From NCBI GenBank assembly GCA_003487005.1, contig DNFG01000159.1, positions 1-6,940 on the forward strand: 6,940 nucleotides of DNA, read 5' to 3'. The position numbers were made by a program, and so were the translations under genes. This DNA is from Bryobacterales bacterium. Lineage in GTDB: Bacteria > Acidobacteriota > Terriglobia > Bryobacterales > Bryobacteraceae. The notes below the pieces were generated by a model. That model was not told the DNA's origin. It saw only the letters and a list, made by a program, of their open reading frames with translations, and ran no database searches. Below are positions 1 through 6,779 of the stretch, in pieces (within the stretch, counting starts at the first letter, position 1; every line of letters starts with the position of its first letter).

Positions 1-50
1 CTCGACGAGGAGGAAGTCCAGATCCTCTCAAATCCGACCACGCCGGGCAT
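1..50 (-). other. Unidentified sequence after secY; possible start of another gene running off the left edge
   Basis: An ATG at 48-50 on the minus strand, 14 bases after the secY stop, opens a frame of 16 codons (MPGVVGFERIWTSSSS) that runs off the window. It has no convincing ribosome binding site and resembles no family I recognise. In many spc operons the next gene is adk, map or infA; the visible residues do not match the adenylate kinase start, whose Gly-rich P-loop appears within the first 10-15 residues. It may equally be untranslated spacer with the next gene starting outside the window. No terminator hairpin with a T-run is visible here. Confidence 0.2.
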
Positions 51-64
51 GACCGCCGCGGCCA

Positions 65-1471
<1,407 letters not shown>

Positions 1472-1498
1472 GTGCCGCTGATGCCTATTCGCTTCCGC

Positions 1499-1969
1499 TT
1501 ACTTGGTTTCTTCGGGCTTGGCCGGGGGGGCCAGCACGGTCGCCGCGCCGCCCGCGGCCTTGATCTTCTCTTCAGCCGACTTGGAGAACAAGTGAGCCGA
1601 GATGGAGATCTTGCGGGTCAGTTCGCCGTTGCCGAGGACCTTGAGGCCATCGCCAAGTTTGTTGATAACGCCGAGTTCGAGCAGGGTTTCGGGGGTAAAA
1701 GTATCGGCTTCGAGCTTGTCGAGGGTGCTGACGTTAACGATGGCGAAATGCTTCTTGAAGCGGGCGTTGGAGAAGCCACGCTTGGGGAGGCGCCGGTGCA
1801 TCGGCATCTGGCCGCCTTCAAATCCGCGCATGTGGCCGTAGCCGCTGATGGACTTCTGACCTTTCATACCCCGGCCGGCGGTCTTGCTGCGACCGCTACC
1901 CATGCCGCGGCCGACGCGGCGCTGCTGTTTGACCTGGCCTTCGGGTTTCTTGAGCTTGCTGAGATCCAT
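1499..1969 (-). CDS. rplO: 50S ribosomal protein L15
   Basis: L15 (156 aa, slightly above the usual 145-150) is a late-assembling 50S protein whose long basic N-terminal arm threads through 23S rRNA. That arm is clear: RRVGRGMGSGRSKTAGRGMK (17-36), GQKSISGYGHMRGFEGGQMP (37-56) and MHRRLPKRGFSN (57-68), rich in Gly, Arg and Lys. The globular part includes FAIVNVSTLDKL (75-86), DGLKVLGNGELTRKISISAH (107-126) and the family end FSKSAEEKIKAAGG (128-141), with a short APPAKPEETK tail. ATG 1969 has a GAGGAAG site upstream in the 26-base gap after rpmD. secY begins 27 bases after the stop and in the same frame. The stop is TAA. Confidence 0.98.
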   Translation of the reverse strand: MDLSKLKKPEGQVKQQRRVGRGMGSGRSKTAGRGMKGQKSISGYGHMRGFEGGQMPMHRRLPKRGFSNARFKKHFAIVNVSTLDKLEADTFTPETLLELGVINKLGDGLKVLGNGELTRKISISAHLFSKSAEEKIKAAGGAATVLAPPAKPEETK

Positions 1970-1995
1970 GGCTCTTCCTCTTATCCGTTCCGCGC

Positions 1996-2178
1996 CTACT
2001 CAACCACCTGGAGCAGGTGGGGGACCTTCTTGACCATGCCGCGGAAACCCGGAGTGTCGGGCTTCTCGACGACCTGATTCATTTTCCGCAGGCCGAGGCC
2101 CTTGACGATCAGCTTGTGCTTCTGAGGGGCGCCGATCGGGCTGGCCACGAGTTTAATTTTGATCACGGTTCCGGCCAT
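1996..2178 (-). CDS. rpmD: 50S ribosomal protein L30
   Basis: L30 (60 aa, normal size) is a small ferredoxin-like-fold protein on the solvent side of the 50S near 5S rRNA. The sequence is typical: IKIKLVASPIGAPQKHKLIV (6-25), then the signature KGLGLRKMNQVVEKPDTP (26-43), FRGMVKKVPHLLQVVE at the end. The frame stays open upstream to an ATG at 2244 inside rpsE, which would add 22 residues unlike L30; ATG 2178 is chosen because it gives the family N-terminus, falls 1 base after the rpsE stop (TAA-C-ATG), and has GGAG (2189-2192) in the last rpsE codons. L30 is absent from this cluster in several bacterial lineages, so its retention is mildly informative. The stop is TAG. Confidence 0.97.
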   Translation of the reverse strand: MAGTVIKIKLVASPIGAPQKHKLIVKGLGLRKMNQVVEKPDTPGFRGMVKKVPHLLQVVE

Positions 2179-2179
2179 G

Positions 2180-2692
2180 TTACAGATTCTCCACAGCGAG
2201 TCCACGCAGTTCGGCAACGGCTTCCTTGGCGCGGAGTTGATCAAGCGCGTCGATGGTCGCCTTCACCACGTTATGCGGGTTGCGTGAACCCAGTGACTTG
2301 GTGAGGACGTTCGCAACTCCCGCCGCCTGGATGACAGCGCGGACCGGGCCGCCAGCAATGACGCCCGTGCCCTGCGGAGCGGGCTTCAGCAGCACCTGGC
2401 CGGCGCCGAAACGACCGACGACCTGATGCGGCACGGTGTTGTTGAGCAGGTTGACCTGGCGAAGGTTCTTCTTCGCCGCTTCAATGCCCTTTTTGATAGC
2501 CGAGGGAACTTCCTTGGCTTTCCCCATGCCGTAGCCGACAATTTTCATGTCGGGATCGCCGAGGACGACCAGCGCGGAGAAGCTAAGATTCTTGCCGCCC
2601 TTCACCACCTTGGTGACGCGGTTGATGGAAACGACCTGTTCCTTCAGGTTAAGGTTGCGAGGATCGATTCTCTTCTGGGTATCGATGGGCAT
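2180..2692 (-). CDS. rpsE: 30S ribosomal protein S5
   Basis: S5 (170 aa) joins the 30S body and head on the back of the subunit, contributes to decoding accuracy and mRNA helicase activity, and forms the spectinomycin-site loop. The N-terminal dsRNA-binding-like domain covers about 15-80: [20 protein letters not shown] (21-40), with loop KVVKGGK (28-34) looking like the drug-sensitive wild type, and the S5 signature [20 protein letters not shown] (53-72). The C-terminal domain has [20 protein letters not shown] (103-122), followed by [14 protein letters not shown] (125-138) and [10 protein letters not shown] (141-150). ATG 2692 comes 3 bases after the rplR stop with GGAG about 11 bases upstream. 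The rpmD start lies 1 base beyond its TAA. Confidence 0.98.
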   Translation of the reverse strand: MPIDTQKRIDPRNLNLKEQVVSINRVTKVVKGGKNLSFSALVVLGDPDMKIVGYGMGKAKEVPSAIKKGIEAAKKNLRQVNLLNNTVPHQVVGRFGAGQVLLKPAPQGTGVIAGGPVRAVIQAAGVANVLTKSLGSRNPHNVVKATIDALDQLRAKEAVAELRGLAVENL

Positions 2693-2695
2693 CGG

Positions 2696-3055
2696 TTAAA
2701 ACTCCAGTCCAGCTTCCCGGGCTGCTTCGGCCAGGGCCTTGATCCGGCCGTGGTAGAGGAAGCCGCCGCGGTCAAACACCACCTGCTTGATACCGTTGGC
2801 CTGTGCGCGCTCTGCCACCAGCTTGCCGATCGCGGTTGCGCAGGAGACATTGGCGCCGTGAACGGGGGCATTCTTTTCGGCGGTTGAGGCCGAAGCGAGC
2901 GTCCGTCCGGTACGGTCGTCGATCACCTGAACATAAATATGCTTCAAGCTGCGGAACACGGCGAGGCGCGGACGTTCGGCCGTCCCCTTCACCCGGCTGC
3001 GGATGCGGGCGTGAATCCGCCGGCGCCGCGCGTCTTTATCCACCATTCGTTTCAT
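2696..3055 (-). CDS. rplR: 50S ribosomal protein L18
   Basis: L18 (119 aa, standard) binds 5S rRNA and, with L5, attaches it to the central protuberance. The basic N-terminal arm is [20 protein letters not shown] (6-25), followed by the core [20 protein letters not shown] (28-47), TLASAST (52-58), and the conserved end [20 protein letters not shown] (94-113) closing in GLEF. ATG 3055 is preceded by a strong GGGAGGAT site (3064-3071); Met4 is an alternative start of little consequence. The rpsE start lies 3 bases after the TAA stop, in the same reading frame, and the GGAG for rpsE is within the Gly-Leu-Glu-Phe codons, so translation of the two is probably coupled. Confidence 0.98.
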   Translation of the reverse strand: MKRMVDKDARRRRIHARIRSRVKGTAERPRLAVFRSLKHIYVQVIDDRTGRTLASASTAEKNAPVHGANVSCATAIGKLVAERAQANGIKQVVFDRGGFLYHGRIKALAEAAREAGLEF

Positions 3056-3078
3056 TGCTCAATATCCTCCCGCGCGCC

Positions 3079-3618
3079 TTACTTGCCACCCGCCCCGGTC
3101 TTGCCGACCTTCTTGCGGAGGACTTCGCCGGTGTAACGGATCCCCTTCTGCTTATAGGGTTCCGGCGGACGCAGGCTGCGAATGTTGGCGGCAACCTGGC
3201 CCAATTCCTGCTTGTCGATGGCCGAGAGAGTCAGGTGGGTCTGTTTATCGATCTTGCAGCTGACGCCCTTCGGCAGAACGAATTCGATCGGGTGGGAATA
3301 GCCGAGGCTGAAGCTGATGACCTCGTCGGTCTTCATTTCGGCACGGTAGCCGATGCCGACGATGTCCAGTTCCCGGACAAAACCCGTGGAGACGCCCGTC
3401 ACGGCATTGGCGGTGAGCGCGCGCGTCAGGCCGTGGACCGCGGCGAAGCTGTCATTGTCACGCCGAATTTCGAGCGTACCGTTTTCCTGTTCGAGGCGGA
3501 CGCCGGGCAGGACCGGAACGGTCAGCTTGCCCTTCGGCCCTTCCACCAGAATCTGTTCGCCGACGGTGACCTTAACGCCTTGCGGCAGGGGAATCGGCTT
3601 TTTTCCTACTCTCGACAT
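3079..3618 (-). CDS. rplF: 50S ribosomal protein L6
   Basis: L6 (179 aa, standard) lies at the base of the L7/L12 stalk close to the sarcin-ricin loop, near the binding site of elongation factors. It has two similar alpha/beta domains: the first from [17 protein letters not shown] (1-17) through [11 protein letters not shown] (26-36) to [17 protein letters not shown] (64-80); the second from VGIGYRAEM (87-95) and [17 protein letters not shown] (103-119) to the L6 signature [20 protein letters not shown] (152-171). The end is KTGAGGK. ATG 3618 gives the canonical MSRVGKKPI beginning and is preceded by GGAG and AGGA. The 79-base leader holds an inverted repeat. rplR follows after 23 bases. Confidence 0.98.
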   Translation of the reverse strand: MSRVGKKPIPLPQGVKVTVGEQILVEGPKGKLTVPVLPGVRLEQENGTLEIRRDNDSFAAVHGLTRALTANAVTGVSTGFVRELDIVGIGYRAEMKTDEVISFSLGYSHPIEFVLPKGVSCKIDKQTHLTLSAIDKQELGQVAANIRSLRPPEPYKQKGIRYTGEVLRKKVGKTGAGGK

Positions 3619-3631
3619 CTGTCCTAACTCC

Positions 3632-3667
3632 AGTCTGCTTTCCAGGAAACCTGTCGATTTCCAGACT
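3632..3667 (-). repeat. Imperfect inverted repeat in the rpsH-rplF gap, next to the rplF ribosome binding site
   Basis: The 79-base gap between rpsH and rplF (3619-3697) is the longest between genes here. On the minus strand it contains AGTCTG (3667-3662) and its perfect complement CAGACT (3637-3632). Nested inside are GAAA (3661-3658) and TTTC (3649-3646) around an 8-base loop, with an 8-base one-sided bulge. The element ends directly before GGAG at 3631-3628, one of two SD-like sites for rplF. There is no T-run after it, so it does not look like a terminator. A role in translation control or mRNA processing is inference only. Confidence 0.4.
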
Positions 3668-3697
3668 TAGTTCAAATCAACTCTCGCGTGCCGGACC

Positions 3698-4093
3698 TTA
3701 CCAGATCTGGCACAACAGTTCGCCGCCCACGCCTTCCTGGCGAGCCGACTTGCCCGTCATGACACCTTTCGGCGTCGTGAGAATATTCACGCCGAGACCA
3801 CCGAGAACCTTCGGAATCTCCTTGTGACCCACGTAGACCCGGCAGCCCGGACGCGACACTCGTTCGATGTTGGAGATCACGGGCTGGTTCGTGGGGGTGT
3901 ACTTCAGATAGACGCGGATGGCCTTGTGGTTGGCATCGTCCACAATCTTGTAATTGAGGATATAGCCTTCGTCCTTCAGTATCCGCGCAATTTCTGTTTT
4001 CAGATTCGACGCCGGGACGTCCACCTTCGGGTGGCGCGCCTTCAAGGCGTTCCGCATCCGCGTCAGCATGTCGGCAATGGGATCGGAGATCAT
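3698..4093 (-). CDS. rpsH: 30S ribosomal protein S8
   Basis: S8 (131 aa, standard) binds 16S helix 21 in the central domain and, in E. coli, represses the spc operon by binding its own mRNA near rplE. The N-terminal domain is SDPIADMLTRMRNALKARHP (3-22) with VPASNLKTEIARILKDEGYI (26-45). The C-terminal RNA-binding domain holds RPGCRVYVGHKEIPKVLGGLG (81-101) and the signature LTTPKGVMTGKSARQEGVGG (105-124), ending LLCQIW. The usual STS of the signature is TTP here, a variant known from several phyla. An in-frame TAG lies 6 bases before ATG 4093, so no longer start is possible; AGGAAGAG lies just upstream in a purine-rich 47-base gap after rpsN. Confidence 0.98.
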   Translation of the reverse strand: MISDPIADMLTRMRNALKARHPKVDVPASNLKTEIARILKDEGYILNYKIVDDANHKAIRVYLKYTPTNQPVISNIERVSRPGCRVYVGHKEIPKVLGGLGVNILTTPKGVMTGKSARQEGVGGELLCQIW

Positions 4094-4140
4094 CGTCTAA
4101 ACTCTTCCTGCCTCTTCTCTTTCCTTACCCGAACGCAAAT

Positions 4141-4368
4141 CTACCAGCTCGATTTCGTCACGCCGGGGATGTCGCCTGAAAGGGCGAGATTCCGGAAGCA
4201 AATGCGGCAGATCTTAAACTTCCGCATGTACCCGTGTGCGCGTCCGCAACGCAGGCACCGGTTGCGGTGACGCACCTCAAGCATCGGGACCTTCTTGCCT
4301 TCCGCACGAGCCTTCCGGATTTGTTCGGCCGACATGCGCGCTTTGGCTTCTTTGGCGGCGGTGGACAT
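4141..4368 (-). CDS. rpsN: 30S ribosomal protein S14, zinc-ribbon type, extended N-terminus
   Basis: S14 sits in the 30S head with S3 and S10, near the A site. This is the short zinc-binding form: Cys38-x2-Cys41 and Cys54-x2-Cys57 form the ribbon in [20 protein letters not shown], followed by the typical end [20 protein letters not shown]. Zinc-type S14 is normally about 61 aa; this one is 75, with roughly 14 extra Lys/Ala/Arg-rich residues at the N-terminus. ATG 4368 has AAAGGA and AAGG stretches upstream. Met12 (4335) would give 64 aa, close to the standard length, with only a weak AAAGAAG site, so the start is uncertain. Because all four cysteines are present, a zinc-independent paralogue elsewhere in the genome is possible but cannot be seen here. 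It follows rplE by 33 bases. Confidence 0.96.
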   Translation of the reverse strand: MSTAAKEAKARMSAEQIRKARAEGKKVPMLEVRHRNRCLRCGRAHGYMRKFKICRICFRNLALSGDIPGVTKSSW

Positions 4369-4401
4369 TGTGCCTTGGTATCCTTTCGCTTTCCTCTGGC
4401 C

Positions 4402-4947
4402 CTAGTTCTGCCGGAACGGCATACCCAGGTGTTTCAACAGCGCCAGCGCCTCGGCATCCGTCTTTGCCGTGGTCGTGATGCAGATATTCATACCCCGCAT
4501 TTTGTCGACCTTGTTATAGTCGATTTCGGGGAAGATCAGTTGGTCCTTGACGCCCAGCGTGTAATTGCCGCGGCCGTCGAAACTCTTGGAAGACACGCCG
4601 CGAAAGTCGCGCACGCGAGGCAGGGCGACGTTCATCAGGCGGTCGAGAAACTCGTACATGTGGGCGCCGCGCAACGTCACCATGCAGCCGATCGACATGC
4701 CCTCGCGCAGTTTGAAGGCAGCCACCGATTTCTTCGCCTTGGTGATCACGGGCTTCTGTCCCGAGATGGCCGTCAATTCGTTGACGGCGACATCGATGAT
4801 CTTCGGATTCTGGGTCGCTTCACCCATGCCGACGTTGACGGTGACTTTGTCCAGCTTGGGCACCGCCATCACGTTCGTGTAGCCGAACTCCTTGGTGAGT
4901 GCCGGAACCACCGTCTTCAGGTATTGCTCTCTCAGCCTGGCTTTCAT
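4402..4947 (-). CDS. rplE: 50S ribosomal protein L5
   Basis: L5 (181 aa, usual about 179-187) carries 5S rRNA into the central protuberance with L18 and contacts the P-site tRNA elbow and S13. Conserved features: [19 protein letters not shown] (5-23), the signature [16 protein letters not shown] (29-44), [20 protein letters not shown] (61-80), [14 protein letters not shown] (91-104), [20 protein letters not shown] (122-141) and the end [15 protein letters not shown]. The frame stays open upstream to another ATG at 5034 inside rplX, giving 29 more residues, but that start is rejected because it overlaps rplX and its residues do not resemble L5. ATG 4947 gives the family's normal N-terminus and has GAGGAG 6 bases upstream. 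In E. coli the start of this gene is where S8 represses the spc operon. Confidence 0.98.
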   Translation of the reverse strand: MKARLREQYLKTVVPALTKEFGYTNVMAVPKLDKVTVNVGMGEATQNPKIIDVAVNELTAISGQKPVITKAKKSVAAFKLREGMSIGCMVTLRGAHMYEFLDRLMNVALPRVRDFRGVSSKSFDGRGNYTLGVKDQLIFPEIDYNKVDKMRGMNICITTTAKTDAEALALLKHLGMPFRQN

Positions 4948-4953
4948 TGTTTG

Positions 4954-4959
4954 CTCCTC
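4954..4959 (-). promoter_or_regulatory. Ribosome binding site of rplE
   Basis: The minus strand reads GAGGAG six bases before ATG 4947, inside the 25-base rplX-rplE gap. It supports the 181-residue L5 start over the longer in-frame ATG at 5034, which lies within rplX. Confidence 0.75.
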
Positions 4960-4966
4960 GGTCGTT

Positions 4967-4990
4967 ACCTGGTTACTTCTTGTCCAGGGT
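4967..4990 (-). repeat. Short inverted repeat across the rplX stop, upstream of the rplE ribosome binding site
   Basis: The minus strand holds CCTGG (4988-4984), an 11-base spacer containing the rplX TAA stop, and CCAGG (4972-4968), extendable by an A-T pair if one C is bulged. The predicted stem is short, 5-6 bp, and ends 8 bases before the GAGGAG of rplE. It sits near where E. coli S8 binds the spc mRNA to repress rplE, but I do not see the conserved S8-binding internal loop, so it may be chance. Confidence 0.3.
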
Positions 4991-5350
4991 CTCGCCGGTC
5001 TTGCGCGCGATCCGGACGCGGCGGGCTTTGCCACCCACGGTCTCCGTCCGCACGGCGATGCGGGAAGTATTCCCGTCGCTGGTTACGATCATCACGTTGG
5101 AAGCGTGAATGGTGGCTTCACGTTCGGCGATCCCGCCCTTGATTCCCTTGGCGGGGTTGGGCTTCACGTGCTTCTTCATCATCATGACGCCCTCAACGCG
5201 AATCCGGCCCGTGCTCCGGTCCACTTCGAGGACCCGGCCCGACTTGCCTTTGTCGCGGCCGGCGATTACTTTGACGACATCATTCTTCCGAAGGCGGATC
5301 TTGAAGACTTCCTTCGGTTCGTTATGGCGGTTCGCCAATCGTCCAGCCAT
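4973..5350 (-). CDS. rplX: 50S ribosomal protein L24 with an N-terminal extension
   Basis: L24 is an assembly-initiating 23S rRNA binder that later lines the mouth of the exit tunnel. The KOW motif covers about 23-45 ([22 protein letters not shown]), followed by [15 protein letters not shown] (52-66) and the [18 protein letters not shown] block (72-89). At 125 aa it is longer than typical L24 (about 103-110). The excess is mainly an N-terminal segment, [16 protein letters not shown], before the usual KIR start of the core. I keep ATG 5350 because a ten-base perfect anti-SD match ends 4 bases upstream and no ATG or GTG lies in frame between it and the KOW motif; only a TTG at codon 5 is available. 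The C-terminus is basic and lacks a zinc motif. It starts 1 base after the rplN stop. Confidence 0.97.
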   Translation of the reverse strand: MAGRLANRHNEPKEVFKIRLRKNDVVKVIAGRDKGKSGRVLEVDRSTGRIRVEGVMMMKKHVKPNPAKGIKGGIAEREATIHASNVMIVTSDGNTSRIAVRTETVGGKARRVRIARKTGETLDKK

Positions 5351-5351
5351 C

Positions 5352-5720
5352 TTAGATCACCTCCGGAGCCAGCGACACAATCTTCATGAAGCGTTTGTCA
5401 CGCAACTCGCGGGCCACGGGACCAAACACGCGCGTGCCCACAGGCTCGCCGAGGTCGTTCACCAACACTGCCGCGTTCGAGTCGAAGCGGATGTAGGTGC
5501 CGTCTTTGCGGCGGGTCTCCTTGCGCATCCGCACGATGACGCACTTCACAACTTTGCCCTTCTTCACATTCGAGTCCGGAGCTGCTTCTTTCACGCTGGC
5601 CGTGACGATGTCGCCCAGCCCCGCGCGCAGCCCCTTGTCGCCGCCGCGCGGCAGAATGCACTGTAGCTTCCGCGCGCCGCTGTTGTCGGCGACCTCGAGG
5701 ATGGTTCTCATTCCGATCAT
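5352..5720 (-). CDS. rplN: 50S ribosomal protein L14
   Basis: L14 (122 aa, the standard length) is a five-stranded beta-barrel protein on the 50S subunit interface, contacting 16S helix 14 (bridge B8) and serving as the docking point of the silencing factor RsfS. Conserved blocks are intact: [12 protein letters not shown] (11-22), [20 protein letters not shown] (52-71, close to the PROSITE-type L14 signature), [17 protein letters not shown] (73-89), and [28 protein letters not shown] to the end. ATG at 5720 gives MIGMRT, matching the MIQMQT beginning common in the family, and has an AGAGGA site upstream; Met4 is a less likely start. Its last codons (Pro-Glu-Val-Ile-stop) contain the strong ribosome binding site of rplX, which begins 1 base after the stop. 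Confidence 0.98.
   Translation of the reverse strand: MIGMRTILEVADNSGARKLQCILPRGGDKGLRAGLGDIVTASVKEAAPDSNVKKGKVVKCVIVRMRKETRRKDGTYIRFDSNAAVLVNDLGEPVGTRVFGPVARELRDKRFMKIVSLAPEVI
5355..5364 (-). promoter_or_regulatory. Strong ribosome binding site of rplX
   Basis: On the minus strand this reads GGAGGTGATC, a perfect ten-base complement to the conserved 3' end of bacterial 16S rRNA (GATCACCTCC). The GGAGG core lies 9 bases before the rplX ATG. It is embedded in the final codons of rplN, encoding Pro-Glu-Val-Ile in part, so it is under both coding and initiation constraint. It decides the rplX start codon in favour of the extended L24 N-terminus. It is the longest SD match I can see in the window. 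Confidence 0.85.
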
Positions 5721-5759
5721 GGCGCTATCCTCTTCTGCTTCAATCCAAAAACTTCGGGC

Positions 5760-6068
5760 TTAGCCCTGGGCTTCGCTTCCGCTCACCGCGGGGGGAATGC
5801 TTGTGTCCACGCCCCGGCGGACGATGGATCCGAGCGTCCAGCGCTTCAGCCGGCTCATCGGGCGGGCTTCCACGATCTTCACGGTATCGCCCACCTTGGC
5901 CTGCATCTCTTCATCGTGGGCGTAAAACTTCTTCCGCTGCGTGACGATCCGCTTGTACAGCGGGTGGGGCACGCGGCGCGTCACTTCCACCACGATGGTC
6001 TTGGCCATCCTGGCCGAAACCACTTCGCCGATCTTCTCATTCCGCCGGTGGACAATCGTGTCGGACAT
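5760..6068 (-). CDS. rpsQ: 30S ribosomal protein S17
   Basis: S17 is a primary 16S rRNA binder of the 30S body, an OB-fold protein needed early in assembly. The core is complete: GEVVSARMAKTIVVEVTRRV (14-33), HPLYKRIVTQRKKFYAHDE (35-53), and the signature region GDTVKIVEARPMSRLKRW (60-77). At 102 aa it is longer than the E. coli protein (84 aa). The surplus is about ten residues at the N-terminus and a C-terminal tail after residue 85 (GVDTSIPPAVSGSEAQG), probably disordered. The start lies 2 bases after the rpmC stop (TAA-CG-ATG), and its AAGGAG ribosome binding site lies inside the last rpmC codons, so the two are probably coupled. It is the last gene of the S10 block; rplN follows after 39 bases with no visible terminator. 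Confidence 0.97.
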   Translation of the reverse strand: MSDTIVHRRNEKIGEVVSARMAKTIVVEVTRRVPHPLYKRIVTQRKKFYAHDEEMQAKVGDTVKIVEARPMSRLKRWTLGSIVRRGVDTSIPPAVSGSEAQG

Positions 6069-6070
6069 CG

Positions 6071-6283
6071 TTACTTCGACTCCTTCTTCGCCGATTCCAG
6101 CTGCCGCTCCCGCTTCACTGTCAGCAGCCTGGCCTTATCCTTGCGCACTTCGCGATACTTCTTCAGGCCCTCGGTCTGGCCCATCGACATCTGGAAGCGC
6201 AGGCGGAAAAGCTGCTCGTCCATCTGCTGGAGCTGGACGTCCAGCTCCTTTTCGTTCATTCCTCGAACTTTGTCCGCTTTCAT
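6071..6283 (-). CDS. rpmC: 50S ribosomal protein L29
   Basis: L29 (70 aa) is a small two-helix protein beside the polypeptide exit tunnel, next to L23, where SRP and trigger factor dock. The sequence is a typical helical hairpin: first helix with MNEKELDVQLQQMDEQLFRL (9-28), a turn around MGQTEGLKK (34-42), and second helix with REVRKDKARLLTVKRER (44-60), which carries the family's K-x-x-A-R-x-x-T-x-x-R-E-R pattern. Length is within the usual 60-75 aa. ATG at 6283 is preceded by a clear AAGGAAG site. A few residues (MKADKVRG) precede the conserved MNEKEL, and Met9 would be an alternative start, but the SD supports Met1. The stop lies only 2 bases before the rpsQ start, suggesting coupled translation. 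Confidence 0.97.
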   Translation of the reverse strand: MKADKVRGMNEKELDVQLQQMDEQLFRLRFQMSMGQTEGLKKYREVRKDKARLLTVKRERQLESAKKESK

Positions 6284-6317
6284 TTGCGTTCTTCCTTCTC
6301 TGAACCGGGCGCGTGTT

Positions 6318-6743
6318 CTACCGCGATCCCACCGTCTCGGCCCGGGTCACCAACTTGGTCCGGATGGGCAGCTTCTGGGCCGCCAACCGCATCGCCTCGG
6401 TGGCCATTTCGAGCGAAACGCCTTCCATTTCGAACATGATCTTGCCCGGGCGGATCACCACCACCCATTCTTCCGGCGCACCCTTACCCTTACCCATACG
6501 GGTTTCGGCAGGCTTTTTCGTGATCGGCTTGTCGGGGAACACCCGGATCCACACCTTGCCGCCACGCTTGATCGAACGGGTCATCGCAATACGCGCCGCC
6601 TCGATCTGACGGCCCGTGATCCAGCCGCAGGCCAGCGCCTTCAATCCAAACTCGCCGAAGCTGAGCGTCGAGCCCCGCCAGGCTTTGCCGGCCCGGCGCC
6701 CGCGCATCTGCTTTCTGTGCTTAACTTTGTTCGGCATCAACAT
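6318..6743 (-). CDS. rplP: 50S ribosomal protein L16
   Basis: L16 (141 aa, normal length) binds 23S rRNA at the base of the central protuberance and helps position the aminoacyl-tRNA in the A site. The N-terminus [15 protein letters not shown] is the classic L16 start. The family signatures are intact: [13 protein letters not shown] at 45-57, then [20 protein letters not shown] at 59-78 and the RMGKGKG loop at 82-88, which reaches towards the peptidyl transferase centre. ATG at 6743 is preferred over the internal Met3 because family members commonly begin MLMP; a GGGAG ribosome binding site lies about 12 bases upstream. The stop is TAG. It follows rpsC by 36 bases and precedes rpmC by 34. No unusual substitutions are seen. 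Confidence 0.98.
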   Translation of the reverse strand: MLMPNKVKHRKQMRGRRAGKAWRGSTLSFGEFGLKALACGWITGRQIEAARIAMTRSIKRGGKVWIRVFPDKPITKKPAETRMGKGKGAPEEWVVVIRPGKIMFEMEGVSLEMATEAMRLAAQKLPIRTKLVTRAETVGSR

Positions 6744-6779
6744 GGGTGAATTCTCCCTGCTCCAGCGAAACTCTCTTGC

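Noticed and set aside
28..34. GAGAGGA-like purine stretch on the minus strand after secY as a ribosome binding site
   Set aside because: No ATG, GTG or TTG follows at a suitable distance within the window, so no gene start can be assigned to it.
2179..2244. A longer L30 start at 2244
   Set aside because: The added 22 residues overlap rpsE and do not resemble L30; ATG 2178 gives the 60-residue family form.
2803..3627. A 274-codon plus-strand open frame opposite rplF and rplR
   Set aside because: It is antisense in register with rplF, low in plausible structure, and lies opposite two clearly conserved genes.
4948..5034. A longer L5 start at 5034
   Set aside because: It would overlap the end of rplX and add 29 residues with no L5 similarity; ATG 4947 has a GAGGAG site and gives the standard length.
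4234..5142. A 302-codon plus-strand open frame opposite rpsN, rplE and part of rplX
   Set aside because: It is in codon register with rpsN and rplE and has the same antisense composition; no recognisable motif.
5916..6749. A 277-codon plus-strand open frame opposite rplP, rpmC and rpsQ
   Set aside because: It is in register with rplP and rpsQ and is explained by their codon bias; the minus-strand products are unmistakable.
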